DNA from: Frisingicoccus sp902471845
GTDB lineage: Bacteria; Bacillota; Clostridia; Lachnospirales; Lachnospiraceae
DNA: 64,000 bases
Reading direction: 5' to 3' (one strand)
NCBI RefSeq assembly: GCF_047030795.1
Contig: NZ_JBKYIC010000002.1
The notes below the pieces were generated by a model. That model did no database searches, had not been told where the DNA came from, and saw only the letters and a program-made list of their open reading frames with translations. A program made the translations under genes and the position numbers. Positions 24,015 to 32,972 of this stretch are shown here, piece after piece; the stretch's first letter is position 1, and each line of letters begins with the position of its first letter.

Positions 24015-24419
24015 ATGTCAGAGATAAGGTTTCGCAATAAAGCCCACCGTGATTTCTTTCTGGAAAATATGATGAAATGCAGGGTGAATGACTGCTACCA
24101 CAGGGCATTTTTCTATGTGATGGGGATTGCGGAGGAAACAAGGAACAACATCAATGCCATGTTCGATTTTAAGACGGACTGCATTGAGCCAGAGGGGATG
24201 CACGGCGGATGGCAGACAAGCGGCACGGTCAAGGTCTGCCACCTTGCCTTTAACCTCTGGAACGGTTACGCCGAGGAGGGGCGTGAGAGGTATTTCACGC
24301 CAGAGGAATTGTTCTGCTGCGAGTTTGCCCCCTACTTTATGGAGGGCATCAAGGTGAGGTATCCCGAATATTGCAGGGATTTACCCACGCCCAAGCAGCA
24401 CACCGATAATGTAAGGTAA
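24015..24419 (+). CDS. DUF6075 family protein
   Basis: A 134-residue soluble protein with conserved aromatic and acidic residues (CYHRAFFYVMGI, MHGGWQTSGTVKVCHLAFNLW). ATG 24015 follows AAAGGGGGATTG; the longer frame from 23985 would overlap virB4. I recognise it as the DUF6075 protein that follows virB4 in Tn1549-type elements. Two Cys/His-containing stretches are conserved-looking, but no catalytic role is known. Confidence 0.7.
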   Translation: MSEIRFRNKAHRDFFLENMMKCRVNDCYHRAFFYVMGIAEETRNNINAMFDFKTDCIEPEGMHGGWQTSGTVKVCHLAFNLWNGYAEEGRERYFTPEELFCCEFAPYFMEGIKVRYPEYCRDLPTPKQHTDNVR

Positions 24420-24440
24420 ACCAAGAAAGGAAAAAAGCCT

Positions 24441-25226
24441 ATGAAAGAATATCTGAAAAAATACCAGTCTGTTATCTGTATCGTTGCCGCCGTTGCCCTT
24501 TTAGGGGCAGCGGCTTTTTGCGGCTGGCATATCTGCCGCCACTATGCACAGGTGGAGGAGCAGACCGAAGCCTTTGCGGAGATTGCCGAGGTCGTGGAGA
24601 ACACCCCTGCGGAGGAAGAAACGCCAGAGGATACGCCCGTCAGCGAGGGCGAGGACATTCTGGCGAAATATAAGGAGCTGTATTTGCAGAATGAGGATAT
24701 GGCAGGTTGGATTTCCATTGACGGAACGACCATCAATTACCCTGTCATGCAGACAAAGAACAACCCGAATTTCTATCTGAAGCACAATTTTGAAAAGGAA
24801 TACAGCGATTTGGGAGTGCCGTATATCCAAGAGGACTGCGACCTTGCCGCAAGCGACAATCTCATTATTTACGGACACCACATCAAAGGTCAAAAGATGT
24901 TTGGGGCGTTGGAGGATTACAAATCCAAGAGCTTTTATGAAACGCACAAGACCATCCAGTTTGACACGCTCACGGAGCAGGCAGAATATGAAATCATTGC
25001 CGTCTTTAAGACCGTGGCGTACAGTGCGGAGGGCTACCGCTATTATGATTTTGTGGATGCGGAGAATGAGGAAGAATTTAACGCCTATGTCGGGAAGTGC
25101 AAGGAGCTTGCATTGTATGATACGGGCGTGACCGCCGAGTACGGCGACAGGCTCATTACCCTCTCCACCTGCGAATACTCCGCACAGAACGGCAGGCTTG
25201 TCGTGGTGGCGAAAAAGATAAATTGA
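24441..25226 (+). CDS. srtB: Class B sortase
   Basis: A 261-residue membrane-anchored transpeptidase that would attach a protein to the cell wall. The N-terminus has one transmembrane helix (~11-32); an acidic stalk leads to the catalytic domain, where H146 (YGHH), C244 (LSTCEYS) and R252 (NGRLVV) form the sortase triad. GWISIDGTTINYPV is typical of class B. No substrate with a sorting signal is visible in the window, so the partner lies elsewhere, probably among ICE genes to the left. Confidence 0.92.
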   Translation: MKEYLKKYQSVICIVAAVALLGAAAFCGWHICRHYAQVEEQTEAFAEIAEVVENTPAEEETPEDTPVSEGEDILAKYKELYLQNEDMAGWISIDGTTINYPVMQTKNNPNFYLKHNFEKEYSDLGVPYIQEDCDLAASDNLIIYGHHIKGQKMFGALEDYKSKSFYETHKTIQFDTLTEQAEYEIIAVFKTVAYSAEGYRYYDFVDAENEEEFNAYVGKCKELALYDTGVTAEYGDRLITLSTCEYSAQNGRLVVVAKKIN

Positions 25227-25261
25227 AATGACCGCAAATCCTCTGGGAAAGGAGGTTTTGC

Positions 25262-27046
25262 ATGGCTGATATAAAGACCAGAGATGCGGTCAAGGGTACG
25301 ATAAAAACCATAGACAAAGCCGCCATAGCCAGTGAGCGTATGAAATCCGCTTATGCCAAAACAAAGGATAAGGCGGAACAGGGATATTATGCGGAGGAAA
25401 ACTCCGCCACCGAGTATGCGGCGGATAAAATCTCCCATGCCGCAGACCGTGTAAAGGACGAGGGCATCCACCAGTTTAATAAGCAGGGGCAGAAATCCGT
25501 CCAGACCACGAAAGAAAATATCGTCAAGGCAAAGGATAAAGTTGCCGAGTTTAAGACCAAACGGGCGGTGAAAGCCGCCGAGCAGAAAAAAGCACAGGCT
25601 GCTGCAGAACGGAACGGCTCACAGATCCGCCACGGAACTGTGAGCCGTTCTCCTGCCCCTGATGCTCCCGCAAATGGGAAAAGCCAGTTGATAAAGACCC
25701 GTCAGCACGGGAAAAAGACCATCAAGACCACCGCCCAAAATGCGGAAAAGGCTGTAAAATCTACGGCAAAAGGCACGGTCAAGGAAGCGGAAAAAGGCGT
25801 AAAGACCGCACAGGCAACCTCTAAGACGGCGATTAAGACCACCGAGCAGACCGTCAAGGCGGCACAGAAAACGGCGAAAGCGTCTGCCAAAGCCGCCCAG
25901 AAAGCGGCACAGGCAGCGAAAGCAACCGCAAAGGCGACAGCCGAAGCGACAAAAGCAACCGTAAAGGCTACCGTTGCCGCAGTCAAGGCGATTATCGCAG
26001 GCACAAAGGCGTTGGTTTCCGCCCTAATCGCAGGCGGCTGGATTGCCGTCGTGATTATCTTGATTGTTGTCCTGCTTGGATGTGCCGTGTCCTTATTTGG
26101 GGGCGGAAGCGAAAGCACTTCCTATACCCCTGTCAGTGCGGAGGTGGAAGCCTACACGCCGTTGATACAGAAGTATGCGAAGCAGTACGGCATCCCCGAA
26201 TATGTGGAGCTTATCAAGGCGGTGATGATGCAGGAAAGCGGCGGGCGTGGGCTTGACCCCATGCAGGCGGCGGAGGGCAGCTTTAACACAAGGTATCCCC
26301 ATGAGCCGAACGGGATACAAGACCCAGAGTATTCTATCCAGTGCGGCGTGCAGGAGCTGAAAGCCGCCCTTATCTCTGCCGAGGTGGAAAACCCGATTGA
26401 CATGGAGCGTATCAAGCTCGCCTTGCAGGGCTATAACTTCGGCAACGGGTATATCTCATGGGCAAAAACCAACTACGGCGGCTATTCCTATGCCAATGCG
26501 GTAGAATTTTCCACCATGCAGGCACAGCGGTTAGGGTGGGAAAAGTACGGCGACACACAGTACCCCGCCCATGTGCTGCGGTATTATCCATACGGAAGAG
26601 CGTTCACAAGCGGCGGTAACCAGGCGATTGTGGAGGTCGCTTTGACACAGCTCGGCAATGAGGGCGGTCAGCCTTATTGGAGTTGGTACGGCTTTGAGGG
26701 GCGTGTGGAATGGTGTGCCTGCTTTGTGTCGTGGTGTGCCGACCAGTGCGGCTATCTGGAAAGCGGCATTGTGCCGAAATTCTCTCTCTGTTCGGATGGT
26801 GTGGATTGGTTTAATGGAAACGGACAATGGCAGGGAAAGGACTATGAGCCGAAAGCAGGCGACATTATCTTTTTCGACTGGAGCAACGACGGGCAGGACG
26901 GAGATGCTGACCATGTGGGTATCGTAGAGAAATGTGAAAACGGCGTTGTTTACACCGTGGAGGGCAACTCTGGAGATGCCTGCCGACAGAACAGCTACCC
27001 CGTTGGTTACTATGAAATCCTCGGATATGGCTGTCCGAGCTATTAG
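25262..27046 (+). CDS. Bifunctional lytic transglycosylase/CHAP-type peptidase (CD1108-like)
   Basis: A 594-residue wall hydrolase that opens peptidoglycan for the mating channel. Residues 1-250 are a very long Ala/Lys/Thr-rich region with short repeats (KATAKATAEATKAT type). One transmembrane helix follows (~254-276). Then a transglycosylase domain with the catalytic Glu in MMQESGG (~323), and a C-terminal amidase domain with VEWCACFVSWC (C485/C487) and ADHVGIVEK (His). The cytoplasmic N-terminus and extracellular enzymes are as in VirB1-like proteins. A perfect hairpin lies within the coding sequence at 25612-25650. Confidence 0.9.
   Translation: MADIKTRDAVKGTIKTIDKAAIASERMKSAYAKTKDKAEQGYYAEENSATEYAADKISHAADRVKDEGIHQFNKQGQKSVQTTKENIVKAKDKVAEFKTKRAVKAAEQKKAQAAAERNGSQIRHGTVSRSPAPDAPANGKSQLIKTRQHGKKTIKTTAQNAEKAVKSTAKGTVKEAEKGVKTAQATSKTAIKTTEQTVKAAQKTAKASAKAAQKAAQAAKATAKATAEATKATVKATVAAVKAIIAGTKALVSALIAGGWIAVVIILIVVLLGCAVSLFGGGSESTSYTPVSAEVEAYTPLIQKYAKQYGIPEYVELIKAVMMQESGGRGLDPMQAAEGSFNTRYPHEPNGIQDPEYSIQCGVQELKAALISAEVENPIDMERIKLALQGYNFGNGYISWAKTNYGGYSYANAVEFSTMQAQRLGWEKYGDTQYPAHVLRYYPYGRAFTSGGNQAIVEVALTQLGNEGGQPYWSWYGFEGRVEWCACFVSWCADQCGYLESGIVPKFSLCSDGVDWFNGNGQWQGKDYEPKAGDIIFFDWSNDGQDGDADHVGIVEKCENGVVYTVEGNSGDACRQNSYPVGYYEILGYGCPSY
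25612..25650 (+). repeat. 13-bp perfect inverted repeat inside the wall-hydrolase gene
   Basis: GAACGGCTCACAG (25612-25624) and CTGTGAGCCGTTC (25638-25650) are perfect complements around a 13-base loop. It falls in the disordered Ala/Lys-rich part of the protein, where extra residues would be tolerated. No T-run follows. It may be an inserted palindrome or a pausing signal. Confidence 0.7.
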
Positions 27047-27071
27047 AAAAGGGCGAAAGAAAACCAGAGGT

Positions 27072-27431
27072 TTATTCCTCTGGCTCTTTTGCCTTACATA
27101 GTCCGTTTACAGTTGCTTCTATGACGGAAAGCTCTTTATCGTCTAATCTGTTGAGCTGTGCGTCTAAGCGTCTGCGGACAGAACTTTTTTCGACTTCCTT
27201 ATTTGGGAATATGTATTCGTCAACCGACACATCAAACATTGTAATGAGCTGGATAAACAGCTCGATACTTGGATACTGCCCCTCGTTTTCGATAGACTGA
27301 ATGTGTCTGGGAGCATAGCCGATTATCCCAGATAGCTGCTCCCTTGTCATCCCTCTGGCTTCACGGGCTTTTTTGATAGCCTGTCCTATCGGAGTGAAAT
27401 CGAAGTCAAAATGATTGTTCCTTTCGTCCAT
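27072..27431 (-). CDS. XRE-type HTH regulator
   Basis: A 119-residue repressor-like protein on the minus strand. The helix-turn-helix spans ~14-68 (IGQAIKKAREARGMTREQLS ... IQSIENEGQYPS); the C-terminal helices probably dimerise. GGTGGTGAG precedes the ATG. It is divergent from the HTH/two-component cargo genes and close to inverted ATCTCT repeats, so it probably represses its own and the divergent promoter, in the way Tn1549-type elements guard their regulatory region. Confidence 0.85.
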   Translation of the reverse strand: MDERNNHFDFDFTPIGQAIKKAREARGMTREQLSGIIGYAPRHIQSIENEGQYPSIELFIQLITMFDVSVDEYIFPNKEVEKSSVRRRLDAQLNRLDDKELSVIEATVNGLCKAKEPEE

Positions 27432-27528
27432 AAGCTCACCACCTATTCTCTGAAAATGTTACCCTTATATTTTACAGAGATGTGGCTTCTGATTAAACGA
27501 TGTGAAATCTCTTGAAATAGGATATATA

Positions 27529-27596
27529 ATCTCTTATTACGAGAGATAAAAATTCATATTCGCACACTTGATATTGTTCGTTCAAACGGATATAAT
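27529..27596 (+). promoter_or_regulatory. Sigma-A promoter with inverted-repeat operator for the regulatory cargo
   Basis: TTGATA (27568-27573) and TATAAT (27591-27596) are 17 bases apart, close to consensus. Just upstream ATCTCT (27529-27534) and AGAGAT (27542-27547) form an inverted repeat, with a third ATCTCT at 27507-27512. These are candidate binding sites for the divergent XRE regulator. Confidence 0.7.
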
Positions 27597-27624
27597 AAAT
27601 ACAGTACAACTAAGGAGGTCAAAA

Positions 27625-27810
27625 ATGTTTGAATATATGACGGCACAAGAAGCAGCAGAACTTTGGGGAATATCGGTACGACGTGTGCAACGGTTATGTA
27701 AGGAAAAACGTATTGAGGGAATATTAAATGTAAATCGGGTGTGGCTTATTCCCAAAAGTTCAAAAAAGCCTGTTGATAAGAGAAGGAAGGTTACAAATTA
27801 TGGGAAATAA
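27625..27810 (+). CDS. Small excisionase-like HTH DNA-binding protein
   Basis: A 61-residue protein with a MerR/excisionase-type winged helix (MTAQEAAELWGISVRRVQRLCKEKRIEG, then NRVWLIP) and a Lys-rich tail. AAGGAGG (27612-27618) sets ATG 27625. The 27591 -10 box is only ~29 bases upstream, so this is the first gene of the cargo operon. It overlaps the response regulator gene by 11 bases. It could regulate the operon or help excision by the integrase. Confidence 0.75.
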   Translation: MFEYMTAQEAAELWGISVRRVQRLCKEKRIEGILNVNRVWLIPKSSKKPVDKRRKVTNYGK

Positions 27811-28501
27811 AATTTTATTGTTAGAAGATGATGTAAGTTTGATAGACGGACTTCAATATTCATTAAAGAAAAATGGCTTTGATGTTGATTTTGTCCGTTC
27901 TGTGCAAGAAACCTTAACTTATCTACCAGAGATAGAAAAATACGATATGCTTATTCTTGATGTCACATTGCCAGACGGGACAGGTTTTGAGATATGTGAA
28001 AAAGTACGAAAGAATGGAAACCAGATACCGATTATTTTTCTTACGGCTTCTGATGAAGAAGTCAGCATTATTCGTGGTCTGGACTGCGGCGGTGATGACT
28101 ACATAACAAAACCATTTAAGTTGGGCGAGTTATGTTCACGCATCCGAGCGTTGCTGCGACGGGCAGGATTGTCAAGTCAAGGGACAGGAACAGTTATGGA
28201 ATGTGGCGATATTAAGATAGACCTTTTAGGCAGCCGTGTTTTATTAAAGGGAAAGACATTAGAACTTACAGCCGCAGAATACCGCTTAATATGCCTGTTG
28301 GTAAAGAATGCAAACCGTATCATTACAAGAGATATTATTTTAGACGAGCTATGGGACAGCACAGGAGATTATGTAGATAACAATACTCTTTCTGTCTATG
28401 TGCGGCGATTGCGTGAAAAAGTAGAAACAGACCCATCACATCCTGAACATTTACTAACAGTCCGAGGATTTGGCTATCAGTGGAAAGAGGTGGACGAATG
28501 A
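27800..28501 (+). CDS. OmpR/PhoB-type response regulator
   Basis: A 233-residue two-component regulator. Receiver domain ~1-120 with acidic pair ED (9-11), phosphoacceptor D54 (LILDVTLPDG) and K near 103 (DYITKPF); the winged-helix DNA-binding domain covers ~130-230 (LTAAEYRLI ... VYVRRLREKVE). ATG 27800 lies inside the preceding gene. Its stop overlaps the kinase start (ATGA). It probably binds the repeated elements at 29714 and 32894 to control the ABC transporter and the lone receiver. Confidence 0.93.
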   Translation: MGNKILLLEDDVSLIDGLQYSLKKNGFDVDFVRSVQETLTYLPEIEKYDMLILDVTLPDGTGFEICEKVRKNGNQIPIIFLTASDEEVSIIRGLDCGGDDYITKPFKLGELCSRIRALLRRAGLSSQGTGTVMECGDIKIDLLGSRVLLKGKTLELTAAEYRLICLLVKNANRIITRDIILDELWDSTGDYVDNNTLSVYVRRLREKVETDPSHPEHLLTVRGFGYQWKEVDE

Positions 28502-29721
28502 GTTTCTTACATGACAAAAATACCCGTTGGTATTGTATTTTCATTGTTGTTCTTGTTCTGCTACTTTTTCTGATAGGAATAACTATGATTGACACGCAAA
28601 CAGCGGCTACCAAAGAAATGTTTTTAACACATAATAATGCGATTGCTACTTCTTTACTGGAAGAAGGAATTTCAAAGGAAGTAATTGCAACAGCCTTAAT
28701 GAATACGGAGGCAGACGGTGCGGGAAGTAAGTTTTTAGCCGAAATCGGTCTTTCAAACAGCACGGATATAGAAAATTTACTTTATGTATCTACTGCTAAA
28801 AATACAATGCTGGCATCACTGTTTGGGATGTTATTTCTATGGACGTTGCTTCTGCTTTTAGGTACAATGCTTTTTTTGTATCGTAGGGAAAGGCTATATA
28901 GAAAATCAGAAAACATCATTAAGGACTACATAGATGGAAACTATACTGTTCACCTGCCGCAATCCAATGAGGGAACGATTTATCAGCTCTTATCTTCTGT
29001 TGACCAACTGGCTACTATGCTTCAAGCAAAAAATGATACAGAACAAAAGACAAAAGAGTTTCTTAAAAATACAATTTCTGATATATCCCATCAATTAAAA
29101 ACGCCCCTATCGGCACTTATGATGTATCAGGAAATTATTGAGAATGAGCCAGATAACCCCGAAACGGTTAAAGAATTTTCCTTAAAGATAGGAACTGCAT
29201 TAAAGAGGATTGAGCAGCTTATTCAGTCTATGTTGAAAATCACAAGAATAGATGCAGGGAGCATTTCTTTTGAAAAATCCAATTACAGTATCTCGAATAT
29301 TCTCAATCACGCAATTAGCGAATTGACAACACGGGCAAACAATGAAAAAAAGGAAATTGTGATAGATGGTGACTTGAATCAGATGCTTTGCTGTGATATA
29401 GAGTGGATGAGTGAAGCCATTGGCAACATTATCAAAAACGCACTTGACCATACAGATGCAGACGGAAAAATCACTATATCGTGGAAACAAACTCCCGCTA
29501 TGATTAGAATATTTATTACAGATAATGGACATGGAATTGCCCCAGAGGATATACACCACATATTTAAGAGGTTTTATCGAAGCAAAAATACTTCAGATAG
29601 TCAAGGGATTGGACTTGGACTGCCATTAGCAAAGGCGATTGTTGAGGGACAAGGCGGTATTCTTTCTGTTCAGAGTGAGCGATTACAGGGAACAACCTTT
29701 ACATTGTCCTTCCTTACATAA
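28498..29721 (+). CDS. Sensor histidine kinase
   Basis: A 407-residue membrane kinase. Two transmembrane helices (~13-33 and ~105-130) enclose a ~70-residue extracellular sensor; then a HAMP-like linker, the phosphorylated H198 (SDISHQLKTPLSAL), and an ATPase domain with N (NIIKNALDH), G1 (DNGHGI) and G2 (GIGLGLP) boxes. The medium-sized outside domain differs from Bce-type intramembrane sensors. Its stop codon lies inside the operator-like repeat at 29714. Confidence 0.92.
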   Translation: MSFLHDKNTRWYCIFIVVLVLLLFLIGITMIDTQTAATKEMFLTHNNAIATSLLEEGISKEVIATALMNTEADGAGSKFLAEIGLSNSTDIENLLYVSTAKNTMLASLFGMLFLWTLLLLLGTMLFLYRRERLYRKSENIIKDYIDGNYTVHLPQSNEGTIYQLLSSVDQLATMLQAKNDTEQKTKEFLKNTISDISHQLKTPLSALMMYQEIIENEPDNPETVKEFSLKIGTALKRIEQLIQSMLKITRIDAGSISFEKSNYSISNILNHAISELTTRANNEKKEIVIDGDLNQMLCCDIEWMSEAIGNIIKNALDHTDADGKITISWKQTPAMIRIFITDNGHGIAPEDIHHIFKRFYRSKNTSDSQGIGLGLPLAKAIVEGQGGILSVQSERLQGTTFTLSFLT

Positions 29722-29749
29722 TCGTAAGGTCAAATTCATCTGCTTGTAA
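29714..29749. promoter_or_regulatory. Repeated operator-like element, copy 1 (before the ABC transporter genes)
   Basis: TTACATAATCGTAA (29714-29727) is an imperfect palindrome and is followed by TCATCTGCTTGTAA (29736-29749), then AGGTCGA. An almost identical arrangement is at 32894-32929. The boxes resemble the TNACA-N4-TGTAA site known for BceR-type regulators. They probably bind the response regulator at 27800. Confidence 0.65.
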
Positions 29750-29793
29750 GGTCGAGGTGTTATTCTTTACTGAGAAAGGAGGTACTTGGATAT

Positions 29794-30489
29794 ATGGAAA
29801 TATTGAAAGTACAAAAATTATGTAAAACCTACGGAACAGGCGAGGTAAAGGTTGATGCCTTAAAAAATGTGTCTTTTTCTCTGGAAAAGGGAGAATTTGT
29901 TGCTGTTGTCGGTGAATCTGGCTCTGGAAAAAGCACTCTGCTAAATTGCATTGGGGCATTGGATGTTCCTACTTCTGGCGTGATTACGATAGACGGAAGC
30001 AATCTTTTTACGTTGAAAGAAGAAGAACGCACGATTTTCAGAAGGAGAAATATCGGCTTTATTTTTCAGTCTTTTCAGCTTGTATCTGAATTAACGGTGG
30101 AACAGAATATAGTATTTCCGCTTCTTTTGGATTATCGCAAGCCGAAAGCTTCTGATGTAGAAGAAATATTAGAATTGCTTGGCTTAACAGACCGAAGAAA
30201 CCATTTGCCAAGCCAGCTTTCTGGCGGTCAGCAGCAGCGTGTCGCTATTGGCAGGGCAATGATTACAAAACCGAAGTTAATTCTTGCGGACGAGCCGACA
30301 GGCAATCTGGATAGCAAGAATAGCCAAGATGTTATTGATTTGCTGACAAAAGCATCCAGACATTACCAACAGACGATACTTATGATTACACACAACAACA
30401 GTCTTACTTCTATGGTTGACCGTGTATTGCGTGTCACAGATGGTGTACTGACGGACTTGGGAGGTAATGCGAATGAAAAATTATCTTGA
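29794..30489 (+). CDS. ABC transporter ATPase (MacB/LolD type)
   Basis: A 231-residue cytoplasmic ATPase. Walker A GESGSGKST (40-48), Q-loop, signature LSGGQQQR (142-149), Walker B LILADEPTG (~164-172) and the switch His (MITHNN) are all intact. This subfamily works with FtsX-like permeases in export or mechanotransmission, often against antimicrobial peptides. AGAAAGGAGG (29771-29780) precedes ATG 29794. It overlaps the permease gene by 17 bases. Confidence 0.95.
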   Translation: MEILKVQKLCKTYGTGEVKVDALKNVSFSLEKGEFVAVVGESGSGKSTLLNCIGALDVPTSGVITIDGSNLFTLKEEERTIFRRRNIGFIFQSFQLVSELTVEQNIVFPLLLDYRKPKASDVEEILELLGLTDRRNHLPSQLSGGQQQRVAIGRAMITKPKLILADEPTGNLDSKNSQDVIDLLTKASRHYQQTILMITHNNSLTSMVDRVLRVTDGVLTDLGGNANEKLS

Positions 30490-32827
30490 CCTGGTTCCCA
30501 TTTCTGCAAAAGTACATCGAAAGCAAAATCGTATGTCTATTATTTGTATTGTATTGGCGGTCTTTCTGGTAACGGCTATTTTCGGTATGGCTGATATGTT
30601 TATCAGGGGGCAGATTTTGCAGGCACAGCAAGAAAAAGGAAATTGGCATATTGGAATAAGGGGCATAAGTGATGAAGATGCAAAGTTAATATCTTCCCGT
30701 CCAGAAGTAGCTACCGTAGCCGATTACGGAGTCTTGAATTATCGAGGTGAGCAAGGCTACACCCTGTCGGGAAAAAATGTAGTGATATGCGGCAGTAATG
30801 AAAGTGTTGTTACAGAAATTTTCACTACATTGGACAAAGGTACATTTCCCGCAAATGAAAATGAAGCATTGGTAACAAATAACGCAAAAAATATGCTGCA
30901 TTTAGAAATCGGAGAACAAATTGTTATCACTATGCCCGATGGAAGAAAAATATTATACACAATTTCGGGTTTTATGAATAACGCTGCAAAGCTTATGAGC
31001 GAAGACTCTTACGGCGTATTTTTGACAACTGAAAGTTTTCGTGCCATTTACCCAGATGGTACAAACAGTAATCCCGCTGACTACACAATGCGTTATGTGC
31101 AGTTTAAGAGTGCCCGAAATATTCAGAGTAACATAGCGGATATTAAGCAGCAGTTTGAATTATCTGATGAGCAAGTGTCCGAAAACACAGAATTACTTGG
31201 ACTTTTAGGACAGAGCAGTAATTCTTTTATGTTACAGGTGTATGCTACTGCTGTCATATTATTTATCCTTGTTCTGATTGCAGGCGTGTTGATGATTACA
31301 AGTAGTATGAACAGCAATGTGGCACAAAGAACAGAGTTTTTTGGAATGGTTCGTTGCATAGGGGCAACACCTAAACAGGTTATGCAGTTAGTACGCAAAG
31401 AGGCTTTGAATTGGTGTCGATTTGCAATTCCGATTGGTGTTGTCGGCGGTATGGTATTGGTATGGGTATTGTGTTTTATTTTACGGCAACTTAGTCCAGA
31501 ATATTTTGGTGGGATGCCTGCTTTAAGCATAAGCTATCCAAGTATTATAGCGGGTATTGTTGTCGGTCTGTTGACAGTTCTCCTTGCTGCCCGTTCTCCC
31601 GCTAAGAAAGCATCCAAAGTTTCTCCTTTGGCAGCGGTAACTGGAAACGCAAATGTCTTACAACCTGTAAAAAAGGCGGCGAATACCAAGTTTTTCAAGA
31701 TAGACATTTCTCTTGGTATTCATCATGCTAAAGCAAGCAAAAAGAATTTCATTTTAATGATTAGCTCATTTTCAATCAGTATTATTCTTTTTCTTGCATT
31801 TTCAGTAACTATTGATTTTATGAATCACACATTGACGCCTTTACAGCCGTGGACTGCCGATATATCTGTTATCAGTCCAGAAGATACCTGCTCGGTAAAG
31901 GCTGAATTTATTGAGGAATTACAGCAAAATCCTGCCGTAAAAAATGTTTATGGGCGAATGTTTGCCTACAATGTTCCCGTAATCGTAAATGGCGAGGAAA
32001 AAGTTGTTGACCTTATTTCCTATGAAGATATGCAGTTTGATTGGGCGAAGGACTATGTTTTGTCTGGCAGCTTGGAAAAAGCACAAAGTGAAAATAATAC
32101 AGGACTTATCGTTTTTGAGCCACAAAACGACATTGAGGCAGGCGATGTTATTACCTTAAATCTGAATGGCAGCCAAGCTGATATAGAGATTGTTGGTATG
32201 TTATCTGACTGCCCATTTAATAATCGCCAAGATGCTGGCAAGCTCATTTGTTCTGAGGATACCTTTAGAAAACTGACGGGCGAAACGGAATATACTATCA
32301 TTGATATACAGTTATCTCAAGATGCCACAGAAAATGATGTAAACGAAATTCACCGCTTGGTAGGCTCACAATATACATTTTCTGATGAGCGAATGGGTAA
32401 TAGCAATACCCGTGGAGCTTACTATTGTTTCGGGCTTTTCATTTATGGCTTTTTGGTATTGATTGCATTGATTACGCTATTCAATATCATAAATAGTATA
32501 GCTATGAGTGTAGCGGCAAAAATGAAACAATACGGAGCTTTTCGAGCTATTGGATTAAGTAACAGGCAACTGGCTAAAATGATTATTGCCGAAGCATCTA
32601 CTTATGCAATCACAGGTACTATCTGCGGCAGCATTTTGGGAATAGTCTGCAACAAAATTTTATTTAGCAAACTTATAACCTATCAATGGGGCGATATATG
32701 GAGTGTTCCTTTGGTTGAGCTTGGTATCATTATTGTTGTTGTAGCCATTGCAGTAATTTTGGCAGTAAGAAATCCCATTAGAAAAATGAAAGAAACATCC
32801 ATTGTCGATACAATCAGTGCATTGTAA
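30473..32827 (+). CDS. FtsX-like ABC transporter permease (two FtsX units)
   Basis: A 784-residue membrane protein. It consists of two FtsX units: TM1 (~20-42), outside domain (~43-245), TM2-4 (~250-385), then TM5 (~423-445), a second outside domain (~450-650) and TM6-8 (~660-780). This layout resembles VexP/YtrF-like permeases more than the ten-helix BceB. GGGAGGT suits ATG 30473 better than 30467. With the kinase and regulator it forms a sense-and-respond module, most likely for peptide antibiotics or bacteriocins; the substrate is an inference. Confidence 0.9.
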   Translation: MKNYLDLVPISAKVHRKQNRMSIICIVLAVFLVTAIFGMADMFIRGQILQAQQEKGNWHIGIRGISDEDAKLISSRPEVATVADYGVLNYRGEQGYTLSGKNVVICGSNESVVTEIFTTLDKGTFPANENEALVTNNAKNMLHLEIGEQIVITMPDGRKILYTISGFMNNAAKLMSEDSYGVFLTTESFRAIYPDGTNSNPADYTMRYVQFKSARNIQSNIADIKQQFELSDEQVSENTELLGLLGQSSNSFMLQVYATAVILFILVLIAGVLMITSSMNSNVAQRTEFFGMVRCIGATPKQVMQLVRKEALNWCRFAIPIGVVGGMVLVWVLCFILRQLSPEYFGGMPALSISYPSIIAGIVVGLLTVLLAARSPAKKASKVSPLAAVTGNANVLQPVKKAANTKFFKIDISLGIHHAKASKKNFILMISSFSISIILFLAFSVTIDFMNHTLTPLQPWTADISVISPEDTCSVKAEFIEELQQNPAVKNVYGRMFAYNVPVIVNGEEKVVDLISYEDMQFDWAKDYVLSGSLEKAQSENNTGLIVFEPQNDIEAGDVITLNLNGSQADIEIVGMLSDCPFNNRQDAGKLICSEDTFRKLTGETEYTIIDIQLSQDATENDVNEIHRLVGSQYTFSDERMGNSNTRGAYYCFGLFIYGFLVLIALITLFNIINSIAMSVAAKMKQYGAFRAIGLSNRQLAKMIIAEASTYAITGTICGSILGIVCNKILFSKLITYQWGDIWSVPLVELGIIIVVVAIAVILAVRNPIRKMKETSIVDTISAL

Positions 32828-32850
32828 ATATTAATTTCAATTTATCGTAA

Positions 32851-32889
32851 GGGCAGGCAATTCTTGAATTAGGAATTGCCTGCCCTTTT
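32851..32889 (+). terminator. Intrinsic terminator after the ABC permease
   Basis: GGGCAGGCAATTC (32851-32863) pairs perfectly with GAATTGCCTGCCC (32873-32885), followed by TTTT. It ends the two-component/ABC transcript. Confidence 0.9.
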
Positions 32890-32893
32890 CAGC

Positions 32894-32929
32894 TTACTGT
32901 ATTGTAAGCTGAAATTCATCTAATTGTAA
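32894..32929. promoter_or_regulatory. Repeated operator-like element, copy 2 (before the lone receiver gene)
   Basis: TTACTGTATTGTAA (32894-32907), then TCATCTAATTGTAA (32916-32929) and AGGTGGA. Spacing and sequence copy the element at 29714-29749; AAATTCATCT and TTGTAAGGT are identical in both. This puts the lone receiver gene under the same control as the transporter. Confidence 0.7.
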
Positions 32930-32972
32930 GGTGGAAATAATAGAATGGACTCACCAGAATGGAGGTGAAGCA

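Noticed and set aside
25262..26020. Ala/Lys/Thr-rich repeats of the wall hydrolase as a DNA repeat array
   Set aside because: The repetition is at the protein level with varying codons; it is a low-complexity region, not a tandem repeat or CRISPR array.
28498..32827. Assigning the transporter module as vancomycin resistance (VanRS) or a proven BceAB system
   Set aside because: No van ligase genes are present, and the permease and kinase topologies differ from Bce proteins. Only a general antimicrobial-peptide-type role is suggested.
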